Assembly (NCBI GenBank): GCA_934130975.1
Contig: CAKOYU010000008.1
Coordinates: forward strand, 1-64,000
Direction of reading: 5' to 3'
DNA from: an uncultured Clostridia bacterium
GTDB lineage: Bacteria; Bacillota; Clostridia; TANB77; CAG-508
Length of the DNA: 64,000 nt
Shown here: piece after piece, positions 51,642 through 60,079 of the stretch
Position numbering within the stretch: the first letter of the stretch is position 1
Layout: each line of letters opens with the position of its first letter
The notes under the pieces: generated by a model
What the model saw: only the letters and a program-made list of their open reading frames with translations
Told to the model about the DNA's origin: nothing
Database searches by the model: none
Position numbers and translations under genes: made by a program

Positions 51642-52767
51642 TTACTTATAATCTTCTACACTTAGCATTGGATACTGAAATGTTTGTCCTGCATCTGTAA
51701 ATTTTCCTGATGGCACGTGGTTTTGATTCATTGTATTTGCACCTTTTAAGAAATATTTATATTTTGACTCTTCAGGCATTTTTCCCTCACCAATTAAAAT
51801 TGGATCATCCCAGGTAACATCTATAGCATACCAATTATTATCTAGTAAAACATAATTCCATGCATGATTTTCAGTTTTTCCCGTACTATTAGTTCCTGTT
51901 CCTATTACGATAACATTATCAATTTCAACTTCATTCATTAAATATTGAAATGACTTTGCATATCCTTCACACACACATTCTCTTAATACCAACGCACCAT
52001 ATATATCATATATATTACTTTTTGACAATGTTGAATCATATTCTATAGTATCTCTTAAATAATCATGTATCATTTTAATTTTTTCATAATCACTTTTTCC
52101 ATTTACTTTAGAAACTATATAATCTCTGACTTTTTCAATTTTTAACTGATATGTATCAATATCTTCTTTACCTGAAAGTCCATCAGCCAAATAATTTACT
52201 TTATTACCACTATCTATATACACATTATATTTTGTACTAGTTAATTTGGTTGTTTTTTCAATATTTATAAACATTTTTGTTGCATCTAAATAAAAAATTT
52301 CTGGATTCTCATATATCAACACTTCTATTGCTGATTGATATTTTTGTTTCAATTCTTTTTCTCCATTGTTTTGTGATAAAAGTGTCTGAAATTGATTACC
52401 AAAATCTATTCTAAATGTTCCTGTTTTTAAATTTTCTTTATTTTCATATAATTTATCATATATTAATTTTGCCGTAGAATCTAATTGTTCATATAAATGG
52501 TTGTATTTTTTATTATTAGTTGTAATTGGATTTGCAGTACTTGTTCCATCCTCAATTCCATTAAATATATCTATACTAGTATCTATTGTATCCTGTTTAT
52601 TATCATTATTTTCTTTTAGTAAATTTCCGTATTCCTTGAAAGTCTAAAATAAAATTTTCATCACTTGCTATTATTTCTTTATATATTGTATAGCCAAAAA
52701 TTCCAATAGCAATTATAATTGCTATTACTATTAAAATAAGTATAAAACTTACTATTTTATCTTTCAT
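51642..52767 (-). pseudogene. Membrane-anchored transglutaminase-like protein, frameshifted near its N-terminus
   Basis: ATG 52767 (SD AAGGAGG) starts a frame with a transmembrane helix (VSFILILIVIAIIIAIGIFGY) that ends in TAA at 52606 after 53 codons. The remaining protein continues in the +1 frame, open from 52643 to the stop at 51642. That frame has about 97 codons before any usable start (a TTG at 52352), so a 1-base indel between 52643 and 52606 is the simplest explanation. The catalytic triad is intact: Cys in LRECVCEGYAKSF, His in ENHAWNYV, Asp in AIDVTWDDP, typical of secreted bacterial transglutaminase-like proteins. It could be a recent mutation, an assembly error or an internal start giving a cytosolic product. 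Confidence 0.75.
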
Positions 52768-52884
52768 ATTTCCTCCTTAGCAAGATACAATTATAGTTTA
52801 ATTGCACTAATTTAATTATATATTATTTACATATTGTTTTCAAGTTTTTTGAATATTTTTTCCTTTTTTGCAAATATTAATAAT

Positions 52885-54528
52885 ATGAATTTTAAAGACT
52901 ATTTTAACAAGTTAATTAAATATACGCCTCAAATTTATAATTTTTCTATTATGAACACAAATTCTGATTCTCAAAGTACTTTATCTTCTGAAACATCTCA
53001 GAAAAATTATAAAGTTTTTAGCAACATTAAAGAAAATCTAGATTTTCTAAAAAGTCAGTATAACACTCTAATCTGTCCTGATGTTATCATAAGAGAATTC
53101 AATATGTTTGCATATAATAAAAACCATAAGTGTTTTATTATTTATATTGATGGCTTAGTAGATTCAATTTCTATAAATGATTTTATTTTAAAATCTTTAA
53201 TGATGGAAAAACATAGATATAATAATCCATTTGAAGGAAATTTACTAGAATATGTTGATAATTGCTTATTACCACAAAATAGTGTAACTAAGGTTAAAGA
53301 TTTTCAAGATGTTTATTCTGGAATTAATATGGGAGATTGCTTATTATTTATAGATACTTTAAATATTGCATTTGATATTGATGTTAAAAATTACACTCAA
53401 CGTAGTATTAGCGCTCCTGAAAACGAATCAGTAATAAAAGGACCTCAAGAAGGTTTTGTTGAAAATTTTAGAACTAATACTTCTATTATAAGACGTATTA
53501 TAAATAATGAAAATCTTGTAATAGAAACTATACCTGTTGGTAAAATAAGCCAAACAAAATGTGGAGTTTGCTATCTAAAAAACATTGCTAATAATGATTT
53601 AGTAGCTGAAGCTAGGTATAGACTTAGTAATCTTGATGTTGATTCATTACTTTCTACTGGTCAACTTGAGCAATTAATTGAATCAGATGAAGGTTTTGGA
53701 ATACCTCAACTTTTGTCAACTGAACGTCCTGATAAATGTGCTAAATATTTATTTCAAGGTAGAGTTGTTATACTTGTAAATGGTAATCCATATGCTTTAA
53801 TTTTGCCAGCTACAATTGAAGATTTTTTATTTTCACCTGAAGATACAAATTTAAGACCATTATTTGCAAATTTTTTGCGTGGAATTCGTATATTAGCAAC
53901 ATTAATTACATTATTATTGCCTGGTGTTTATATGGCTATAGCAAGTTTTCATCAGGAAATTTTACCAACACCTTTGCTTTTCTCAATTTTGGCATCAAGA
54001 GAAAATGTACCATTTCCAATAATATTTGAAATTTTACTTATGGAAATATCATTTGAATTAATAAGAGAAGCTAGTCTCAGAGTTCCTTCTTTAATTGGTT
54101 CATCTATTGGTATTGTAGGAGCTTTAATTTTAGGTGACGCTGCTGTAAATGCTGGATTTGTAAGTCCTACTCTTATAATTATAGTAGCTATGGCTGGTAT
54201 TGCTTCATTTGCTATTCCAGATTTTTCTTTTGGCTTTCATATACGTATGTTTAGATTCTGGTTTATAGCACTAGGAGCTACTGCAGGTTTTTTAGGAATT
54301 GGTGTAGGACTATTTATATACATTTCAATGATTTGTAGCTTGAAATCATTCGGCTTACCTTATACAATACCTATTGCACCAGATATTAATACGAAAGGTA
54401 ATGGAATGTATGTTCCTCCTGTATGGAAACAAGAATATAGAGCAGGATTTATTTCACCAAAGAAAAGACAAGCTCAAGGGGAAATTAGTATGAAATGGAA
54501 ATCTGTCAAAAAGGACAAAACTTTTTGA
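52885..54528 (+). CDS. GerA-family spore germination receptor subunit A
   Basis: The 547-aa protein is a GerA/GerKA-type germinant receptor A subunit of the spore inner membrane. The N-terminal soluble part (to ~residue 250) is followed by the conserved QGRVVILVNGNPYALILPATIEDFLFSPEDT and about five transmembrane segments (LLPGVYMAIASFHQEILPTPLL, then REASLRVPSLIGSSIGIVGALILGDAAVNAGFVSPTLIIIVAMAGIASF, split in helices). ATG 52885 (MNFKDYFNK) is preferred over an upstream TTG; no strong SD is visible. It is the only clear plus-strand gene, with no gerB or gerC neighbour, so an orphan A subunit. The last codons lie inside its terminator. Confidence 0.9.
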   Translation: MNFKDYFNKLIKYTPQIYNFSIMNTNSDSQSTLSSETSQKNYKVFSNIKENLDFLKSQYNTLICPDVIIREFNMFAYNKNHKCFIIYIDGLVDSISINDFILKSLMMEKHRYNNPFEGNLLEYVDNCLLPQNSVTKVKDFQDVYSGINMGDCLLFIDTLNIAFDIDVKNYTQRSISAPENESVIKGPQEGFVENFRTNTSIIRRIINNENLVIETIPVGKISQTKCGVCYLKNIANNDLVAEARYRLSNLDVDSLLSTGQLEQLIESDEGFGIPQLLSTERPDKCAKYLFQGRVVILVNGNPYALILPATIEDFLFSPEDTNLRPLFANFLRGIRILATLITLLLPGVYMAIASFHQEILPTPLLFSILASRENVPFPIIFEILLMEISFELIREASLRVPSLIGSSIGIVGALILGDAAVNAGFVSPTLIIIVAMAGIASFAIPDFSFGFHIRMFRFWFIALGATAGFLGIGVGLFIYISMICSLKSFGLPYTIPIAPDINTKGNGMYVPPVWKQEYRAGFISPKKRQAQGEISMKWKSVKKDKTF

Positions 54529-54538
54529 CAGGTTTTTT
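54503..54538 (+). terminator. Terminator of the gerA gene, overlapping its last codons
   Basis: Perfect 11-bp stem CTGTCAAAAAG / CTTTTTGACAG with loop GACAAAA, then GTTTTTTT on the plus strand. The stop codon (54526-54528) lies in the 3' arm. Confidence 0.9.
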
Positions 54539-54568
54539 TAATTTTATATCTAGTAATATTGTTTTATT

Positions 54569-54753
54569 AGAATACTTTTAAATATAAAGTTTGAATGTAA
54601 TGACGAATGTGCATGAAGAAACTCTAGAACTTCTATGTAGTTTTATGGAAAGAGTTCACGAGAGTGGAAGGGTGCCATAAAACAAATTAGAAGTTCTTAA
54701 GTTTCGTAGTAAGCCGAGACATGGAATGAAAAGTTTATATTTAAAAGTATTCT
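54569..54753 (+). ncRNA. Candidate structured non-coding RNA with nested helices
   Basis: Plus-strand folding by eye gives P1 54569-54588 with 54734-54753 (20 bp, perfect), P2 54618-54623 with 54700-54705 (6 bp), P3 54626-54635 with 54688-54697 (10 bp), P4 54640-54648 with 54675-54683 (9 bp), and P5 54655-54659 with 54664-54668 (5 bp) closed by a GAGA (GNRA) tetraloop. Non-paired joining segments are purine-rich and not AT-simple. No ORF fits. It lies between the gerA terminator and a second hairpin followed by seven T, so it could be transcribed to the right from a promoter near 54540-54565. It may belong to a known Clostridial RNA class (for example raiA-like); not verifiable here. Confidence 0.6.
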
Positions 54754-54784
54754 TTATATTAATTTATAGATAAAATAATAAAAC

Positions 54785-54820
54785 CTGTCAAAAAGTTTTG
54801 TCCTTCTTGACAGATTTTTT
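54785..54820. terminator. Bidirectional terminator between ncRNA candidate and rubrerythrin
   Basis: 11-bp stem CTGTCAAAAAG / CTTCTTGACAG (one mismatch on plus, G-U on minus) with loop TTTTGTC. Plus-strand RNA ends in seven U; minus-strand RNA ends GUUUUAUU. It is nearly the reverse complement of the gerA terminator. Confidence 0.85.
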
Positions 54821-54822
54821 TA

Positions 54823-55362
54823 TTAATAATTTTCTGCTTTTATTTCAAAATATGCTTTTGGATGGCTACATACTGGACAAACTTCTGGTGCAGATGTTCC
54901 TACAACTATATGTCCGCAATTTCTACATTTCCATATTTTAACCTCTCCAGCTTCAAATACTTTTCCATCTTTTACATTGTTTAATAATTTTAAATATCTT
55001 TCTTCATGTTCTTTTTCTATTTTAGCTACTTCTTCAAACAAATATGCAATTCTTGTAAATCCTTCTTCTTTTGCTGTTTTAGCAAATTCTGCATACATAT
55101 CTGTCCATTCATAATTTTCTCCATCAGCAGCTGCTTGTAAGTTTTCTGCTGTTGTTCCAATTTCTCCACCATTTAATAATTTAAACCACATTTTTGCATG
55201 TTCTTTTTCATTATCAGCTGTTTCTTGGAATATAGCAGCTATTTGCTCATATCCTTCTTTTTTTGCCTTACTTGCAAAATATGTGTATTTATTTCTTGCT
55301 TGTGATTCTCCTGCAAATGCAGTCATTAAATTTTGTTCTGTCTTTGATCCTTTTAATTCCAT
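54823..55362 (-). CDS. rbr: Rubrerythrin
   Basis: The 179-aa non-haem diiron protein acts as an NADH-linked peroxidase in anaerobes. The ferritin-like domain has ENLMTAFAGESQARNKYTYFASKA (first Glu ligand), FQETADNEKEHAKMWF and FEEVAKIEKEHEERY (Glu and His ligands). The C-terminal rubredoxin-type Fe(Cys)4 site is WKCRNCGHIVVGTSAPEVCPVCSHPKAYF. Full length, with SD GGAGGTAATTGTA before ATG 55362. It is monocistronic and convergent with gerA. Confidence 0.97.
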   Translation of the reverse strand: MELKGSKTEQNLMTAFAGESQARNKYTYFASKAKKEGYEQIAAIFQETADNEKEHAKMWFKLLNGGEIGTTAENLQAAADGENYEWTDMYAEFAKTAKEEGFTRIAYLFEEVAKIEKEHEERYLKLLNNVKDGKVFEAGEVKIWKCRNCGHIVVGTSAPEVCPVCSHPKAYFEIKAENY

Positions 55363-55470
55363 TACAATTACCTCCTATTTTTTATAAATTAAGATTATCA
55401 CATTTTCTGCTTTAAATCAAGATTTTCACTAAACTTTCATAAAAAGTTGTAATTATAATTAAAAGAAAAA

Positions 55471-55501
55471 ACTCTTTAAAAGCCAAACGCCTTTAAAGAG
55501 T
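55471..55501 (-). terminator. Terminator after the isochorismatase-like gene
   Basis: 10-bp perfect stem ACTCTTTAAA / TTTAAAGAGT with an 11-nt loop; minus-strand RNA continues TTTTTTCTTTT. It lies 22 bp past the stop at 55523. Confidence 0.85.
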
Positions 55502-55522
55502 CTTTTCCGACTGTCAAAATTC

Positions 55523-56443
55523 TTAATTTACCATCTGCACATCAATTGATTTCATAAATTTGATACCATAGTTATCTCTAAGCATATCAAATTTTCTATT
55601 TGTTTCTTCTTCAAATCCTTTAATTGGTGATGTACAATCAGTTAATACTGTAATTTTTGCAAGAATATCAAGTCGATTCTTGAAATATTCACAAATTTGT
55701 ATTAATGTTTCTAAAACACAGTGGCTTGCAGCTTCTCCTACGATGTATATTTCATCATACTTCCTGAACAGCTTGAGAAATTCCAAATTGATTTCAGTAT
55801 CATCAGATACTACTTCTGGTTTCACAATGCCATACATTTCAGAAAATCTGTCCTGCCCTTTTTGTATAATTTCAGAATTAGTTATTCTAACCAAAGAATG
55901 AAAACGTATCATCTTAGCAAACTCATTTTCAAGAGTATATCCATCACCCCCTCTAAGGCAATGATATGGCCACACACACAATTCTCTATTCCCAAGCTCT
56001 TCTAATTCTCGCAAATACTTTTTACTCTTTTTCGAACATTTCATATTGGCAGTTCTCCACTTTCCATTAATTACATCTTCATATGTAATTTTTGTATATG
56101 GTTCTGGATTTTCACCTTTTTTATTTACCCACCAGCATGGGTGAAAAATCTGTTCTCTAATATGAGCATCCATGCTACACATAATTTGTGTAATGTTTTC
56201 CATATTATTATAAATAAAACGTGTAATGTTTTCTACATCTCTTTTAGAATTTGGTACCGGTACAGTACCTCCTTCCATAAAATCTTTCTGCATGTCTATG
56301 CATAAAAGCATTCTTCTTACTTTATCTTGGCTAGCTGTCCGTATTCTTTCTCTTTTAGCTAAAGAAAGCACTCCAGATATATCTGTCACTCCTTTTTCTC
56401 CTATTCTTTCCACATTAACGATTTCTTCATATTTGGTTTTCAT
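55523..56443 (-). CDS. Isochorismatase-fold cysteine hydrolase (nicotinamidase-like)
   Basis: The 306-aa protein has the Asp of the isochorismatase-fold triad in MLLCIDMQKDFMEGGTVPVP and the catalytic Cys in VGEAASHCVLETLIQI, with a Lys expected between them. CSMDAHIREQIFHPCWWVNK places a metal-site-like Asp/His motif as in nicotinamidases. Length is greater than a typical 180-220-aa nicotinamidase because of an N-terminal extension (~55 residues) and a middle insertion. Probable amide hydrolase; substrate unknown. ATG 56443 is chosen since AAGGAGG lies 9-10 nt upstream; an ATG 30 nt earlier has no SD. Monocistronic, with an 8-5-8 inverted repeat in the leader. Confidence 0.8.
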   Translation of the reverse strand: MKTKYEEIVNVERIGEKGVTDISGVLSLAKRERIRTASQDKVRRMLLCIDMQKDFMEGGTVPVPNSKRDVENITRFIYNNMENITQIMCSMDAHIREQIFHPCWWVNKKGENPEPYTKITYEDVINGKWRTANMKCSKKSKKYLRELEELGNRELCVWPYHCLRGGDGYTLENEFAKMIRFHSLVRITNSEIIQKGQDRFSEMYGIVKPEVVSDDTEINLEFLKLFRKYDEIYIVGEAASHCVLETLIQICEYFKNRLDILAKITVLTDCTSPIKGFEEETNRKFDMLRDNYGIKFMKSIDVQMVN

Positions 56444-56460
56444 TTTGAAAGTCCTCCTTC

Positions 56461-56481
56461 TTGCAAGATACACTCTTGCAA
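56461..56481. promoter_or_regulatory. 8-5-8 inverted repeat in the leader of the cysteine hydrolase gene
   Basis: TTGCAAGA-TACAC-TCTTGCAA, perfect dyad, starts 18 bp upstream of the chosen ATG, just before the SD. Operator or mRNA hairpin; regulator unknown. Confidence 0.5.
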
Positions 56482-56538
56482 ATCTTCTACAATAGTTACA
56501 TTTACCATTATACCATTTTATATAGCTTTTTGCAAACC

Positions 56539-57141
56539 TTATTTTGTCATTATATGTATATTTTCAACTTTAGCATTCATTTCTCTTGAAACAATATTTT
56601 GAATTTGAGCAATTTCATCCTGTTTTAATTCTTCTTTTCCTATAATTACACTAATACTGTCGACATTCACAAAAATCACACATTTTTCAAAGCCCTTAGT
56701 TGATAATAAATTTTCACTTATCATTATTGCATTTTTTTCTTGATTTAATTTAGTTATTTCTTGTGTTACAATTGCTTTTTGCTCTTCAGAAACATTCGAA
56801 TTATCTAACATCTTCTGATATGTTTCCAGTGTTTGTGAATACATCGTATCTCTTGACAATTTTGACTCTTGAAAATAGTCATCTGTTTTAGTCTCTTCAG
56901 AAGAAGTTGTAATATTAGTTGTATTCGTTTCTGCTTTTTTCTCATTATCAGTAGTTTCAGTTGTAACATCATTACTATTAACAAGTGTAGCATCTCCTAA
57001 ATGTTCATCTGTTGTATTTTGATTTTCACTACTAACAGTTTCTATAGTTTTGGTTTCGTTTGATAAATATGCCCAATATCCAGCTGTTACCAGCATTAAT
57101 GCTAATACATAAATTACGGCAGAACCTTTTTTCATTTTCAT
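56539..57141 (-). CDS. spoIIIAH: Stage III sporulation protein AH
   Basis: The 200-aa mother-cell protein has one N-terminal transmembrane helix (residues 8-25), a Thr/Asn/Glu-rich linker (40-95) and a C-terminal YscJ/FliF-like ring-building domain (110-195: YQKMLDNSNVSEEQKAIV, FVNVDSISVIIGKEELKQDE). In Bacillus, SpoIIIAH binds forespore SpoIIQ across the intermembrane space to form the A-Q feeding-tube channel. No SpoIIQ gene is in this window. It is the last gene of the spoIIIA operon and directly abuts spoIIIAG. Confidence 0.95.
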   Translation of the reverse strand: MKMKKGSAVIYVLALMLVTAGYWAYLSNETKTIETVSSENQNTTDEHLGDATLVNSNDVTTETTDNEKKAETNTTNITTSSEETKTDDYFQESKLSRDTMYSQTLETYQKMLDNSNVSEEQKAIVTQEITKLNQEKNAIMISENLLSTKGFEKCVIFVNVDSISVIIGKEELKQDEIAQIQNIVSREMNAKVENIHIMTK

Positions 57142-57738
57142 TTATTTCACCCCCATTTCAAAAACTTGAATTTTATGTACAGCAAGTCCTGTAACAGCTT
57201 CTACAGCACTTACTATTGCAGACTTCACACTTGAATCTTTTGCACCTTGCGCAGTTATAATTGCTCCTTCTATAACAGGCATAACAACTTTTTCTGTAAT
57301 CGGCTTACTTTGTCCACTTTCATCAGAACATACAATTTCTTTTTTACTTTCAGTTTCTTTTACATCTTTACTGGTTCCATCTTTGGAGTTCTCTTTTGTA
57401 GTACTTTCTGATGTCGTTTCATTATACATTGCTACCACACTACTACTTTCAGAATATTTTATTAATACTTTTACTTTTCCTACCCCATCCATACTTCCTA
57501 ATATGTCTTCTAGTTTTGCTTCTAAATCATCTGTATTTGTTGCATCAGAATTTGAATTTTGGGCTAGTACTTTTGAATTATCTTGTTTCTTTTCTTGACT
57601 TCCTTTATTGTCTGATGTCCACATACTATTTATTATTAGTACTGTTACTATTAATATTATTATAAATATAATAATATTCTCCATTTGCTTCTTTTTTTCT
57701 TTTTCATTATCACTTTTTTTGAAAAAATCCTTAAACAT
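57142..57738 (-). CDS. spoIIIAG: Stage III sporulation protein AG
   Basis: The 198-aa protein has a basic cytoplasmic start (FKDFFKKSDNEKEKKKQ), one transmembrane helix (residues ~22-40), and a YscJ/FliF-like ring domain: LEDILGSMDGVGKVKVLIKYSES then KPITEKVVMPVIEGAIITAQGAKD and AVTGLAVHKIQVFEMGVK. In between is a Ser/Thr/Lys-rich insertion (110-140), as in other SpoIIIAG, which forms the large ring of the A-Q complex. It ends one base before spoIIIAH. Confidence 0.95.
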   Translation of the reverse strand: MFKDFFKKSDNEKEKKKQMENIIIFIIILIVTVLIINSMWTSDNKGSQEKKQDNSKVLAQNSNSDATNTDDLEAKLEDILGSMDGVGKVKVLIKYSESSSVVAMYNETTSESTTKENSKDGTSKDVKETESKKEIVCSDESGQSKPITEKVVMPVIEGAIITAQGAKDSSVKSAIVSAVEAVTGLAVHKIQVFEMGVK

Positions 57739-57761
57739 TTTTCCTCCTTTTGTAGCCTAAA

Positions 57762-58259
57762 CTACTTTATAATTATTTTGATTTTATCTTTTGATATTTC
57801 ATATTCTTCCGCAAGTTCTTTCACTTTTTTATCGATTTCTCCTTCATCTGCCGGTCCTTGAATCTTTACTGTTATTAAATGTATTCCTGCATTTTTCTTA
57901 TTTGTATCAAGTTCTGCATCAACTATACATCTTTCAACTGTAAAACCTGCATTTTCAAATTTTGATGTTGTATTTTTTTGTAATTCTTCTAAATAGATTT
58001 TTTCTATCCTCTCATCCATAGATGATTGGTCTATTTCATATGTCGAATTTGTTTCATATTTTTCTATATTATAGTTTTCTACAGAAATTGCTTCTTTATT
58101 CTTTATAACAGGAGAAATTATATTAAATAAAACATATACTCCTATCACCATTTGTATGTATTTTCGATTTTTGTTTTTAGGTAAAATCAATTCTATAATT
58201 GTAGCAATAATAACTGCTAGTACTATTTGTTCAGCCCATGAACTAATAAAATTAATCAT
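57762..58259 (-). CDS. spoIIIAF: Stage III sporulation protein AF
   Basis: The 165-aa protein has two N-terminal helices (residues 5-25 and 36-50; WAEQIVLAVIIATIIELILP and YIQMVIGVYVLFNIISPV) and a soluble ring-building-like domain, with LEELQKNTTSKFENAGFTVERC and ITVKIQGPADEGEIDKKVKELAEEYEI. It overlaps spoIIIAE by 4 nt (ATGA) and is followed by spoIIIAG after 23 bp. Confidence 0.94.
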   Translation of the reverse strand: MINFISSWAEQIVLAVIIATIIELILPKNKNRKYIQMVIGVYVLFNIISPVIKNKEAISVENYNIEKYETNSTYEIDQSSMDERIEKIYLEELQKNTTSKFENAGFTVERCIVDAELDTNKKNAGIHLITVKIQGPADEGEIDKKVKELAEEYEISKDKIKIIIK

Positions 58260-59398
58260 CTATACATCATCCCACTATTTGAAATTTTGATTACTAATGT
58301 TACACCAATAATTAGTATTACAGACAAACTGCATAGAATTGCTAGTAATAGTTTAAATACTCCACTCATTTCATCTAAAAGTTTTACTATTTTGTCATCT
58401 GCCACAGGTTGCACTACTGCTGATGCTAGGCTATACATTATGCTTAATGTTGCTATTTTCAAAACTGGTAATATGCATATTCCTATTATTACTATTACTC
58501 CAACAACTCCTACTGCATTTTTTAAAATTACTCCACATCCAAGCACACTATCAACTACATCTCCTAATACTTTTCCCACTACTGGTATTACACTTGACAC
58601 TACTGCTTTTGCAGTTTTTGCTGTAACTCCATCCACACTACTACTTAATGTTCCTTCTAATGATACTACTCCTACAAATATTGTTAATACTATTCCTAAA
58701 AACCAGACTACTCCAGATTTTAAAAATTTTGATATTTTCTCTACTTGTACTCTATCAGAAATTTTTGATATTATTGAAAATACTACTATTATTAGCACAA
58801 TTGGTATTAATGCATCTACAATTATATTTCCTATAAAGTTGCTTATAAATAACACAATTGGCTCTAACACTGAACTTGTAGTAATATTTCCTGTATATAC
58901 CATAAGTGTAAGTAGAAGCGGCATAAGTAGATTTATAAATCCTACTAAATTGTTTGCTGTTTCCTTTATTAATTTGATTATTTCTGTAAAATTTGACATG
59001 ATTAATGTTACAATTAATATGTATTGAACAAAATAAATTATCTGTGACACATTACTATTATCTAAACTATCTGTTATTGATTTTAAAATTCCATGTATTA
59101 CTATTATTACTAATATACTTATCAGTATCTTTATATTTGAACTAACTTCATTTCCTAAAATTTTGATTATTTTCTTATATATTGTTTGATTATTGACTTT
59201 TCCTTGTACTGCTTGATTGAATATATCAGATAAATCCATATCCTCAAAAAAATCTCCAGTATATTCTTGTGCTTGATTTATAAATCCACTTATATTAAAT
59301 TTTTCTTGTGTTGATGACATTATTTCTTCTTTTGTTTCTGCTGAGACTTTCGTTGGTATTATTAGTATTAGGATAAATATTAAAATTATTTTTTTCAT
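58256..59398 (-). CDS. spoIIIAE: Stage III sporulation protein AE
   Basis: The 380-aa polytopic protein starts with a cleavable signal-like peptide (KKIILIFILILIIPTKVSA) and has about eight transmembrane segments, including the conserved Gly/Val-rich FVGVVSLEGTLSSSVDGVTAKTAKAVVSSVIPVVGKVLGDVVDSVLGCGVILKNAVG region (read in pieces). It is the multi-pass channel component of the SpoIIIA complex in the mother-cell membrane around the forespore. Length matches other Clostridia. Confidence 0.95.
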   Translation of the reverse strand: MKKIILIFILILIIPTKVSAETKEEIMSSTQEKFNISGFINQAQEYTGDFFEDMDLSDIFNQAVQGKVNNQTIYKKIIKILGNEVSSNIKILISILVIIVIHGILKSITDSLDNSNVSQIIYFVQYILIVTLIMSNFTEIIKLIKETANNLVGFINLLMPLLLTLMVYTGNITTSSVLEPIVLFISNFIGNIIVDALIPIVLIIVVFSIISKISDRVQVEKISKFLKSGVVWFLGIVLTIFVGVVSLEGTLSSSVDGVTAKTAKAVVSSVIPVVGKVLGDVVDSVLGCGVILKNAVGVVGVIVIIGICILPVLKIATLSIMYSLASAVVQPVADDKIVKLLDEMSGVFKLLLAILCSLSVILIIGVTLVIKISNSGMMYR

Positions 59399-59420
59399 AT
59401 TAATCCTTTCTAGCCGTTGA

Positions 59421-59810
59421 CTATGGCAAAATCTCGATTATTAATTCTAATAAGCTTGATATTATTGGTATAGACATTGCAATTATAATAACTTTACTAC
59501 CAATTTCTATTTTACTAGCTATTGCCTTTTCTCCTGCGTCTGTACAAATACTAACTGCAAATTCTGTAATAATTGCTATTCCAGTAATTTTAAGTAATAT
59601 GCTTAAAAACTGTTTATTGATATATGTCTTATCAGAAATTGATTTAAGCAGATTTATAATTCCAGTAATTTTACTCATTATAAATGCCAGAATTAAAATT
59701 CCAGCAACTATTGAAACATATATTGCATATTCTGGTCTATATTGCTTTAAAATAATTGCTATTACTAATGCAATTAAACCTATCCCAACTATTTTTATTA
59801 TTTCTTCCAT
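59421..59810 (-). CDS. spoIIIAD: Stage III sporulation protein AD
   Basis: The 129-aa protein has four hydrophobic helices and the conserved segments IVGIGLIALVIAIILKQYRPEYAI, SDKTYINKQFLSILLKITGIAIITEFAVSICTDAGEKAIASKIE and GSKVIIIAMSIPIISSLLELI. The first part resembles SpoIIIAC. It is a multi-pass membrane component of the A-Q complex. Spacing is 28 bp from spoIIIAC and 22 bp to spoIIIAE. Confidence 0.95.
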   Translation of the reverse strand: MEEIIKIVGIGLIALVIAIILKQYRPEYAIYVSIVAGILILAFIMSKITGIINLLKSISDKTYINKQFLSILLKITGIAIITEFAVSICTDAGEKAIASKIEIGSKVIIIAMSIPIISSLLELIIEILP

Positions 59811-59838
59811 CGTTAATCACCTTCCTTAAGTGTAAAGT

Positions 59839-60033
59839 TTATAAATTGAATAAGGTTCTAACTGTCTGAAATAGCGAACTTATCTCTTTTATTACCATTG
59901 ACAAAACTATAACAAGTCCAGCCAAAGTAGTCATCATTGCTTGATCTTCCCTTCCAGCTCTAACTAATACCTGATGCAAAACAGCAACTAATATACCTAT
60001 TGCTGCAATTTTAAACAATAAATTTATATCCAT
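59839..60033 (-). CDS. spoIIIAC: Stage III sporulation protein AC
   Basis: The 64-aa protein has two transmembrane helices. LLFKIAAIGILVAVLHQVLVRAGREDQAMMTTLAGLVIVLSMVIKEISSLF is the near-invariant SpoIIIAC sequence (read in halves at GRED). It lies between spoIIIAB and spoIIIAD. Confidence 0.95.
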   Translation of the reverse strand: MDINLLFKIAAIGILVAVLHQVLVRAGREDQAMMTTLAGLVIVLSMVIKEISSLFQTVRTLFNL

Positions 60034-60079
60034 CTTTTATTTCCATCCTTCCCAAGTGTAAGAATCCGATTAACCAAAC

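Noticed and set aside
56805..56993. 62-codon minus-strand frame inside spoIIIAH
   Set aside because: Out-of-frame overlap with the Thr-rich linker of spoIIIAH; the Leu/Lys-rich composition is a frame artefact.
58287..59027. 246-codon open frame on the plus strand
   Set aside because: It is fully antisense to spoIIIAE, has a low-complexity Thr/Ile/Pro composition, no SD and no recognisable motif; it is a shadow of the AT-rich gene.
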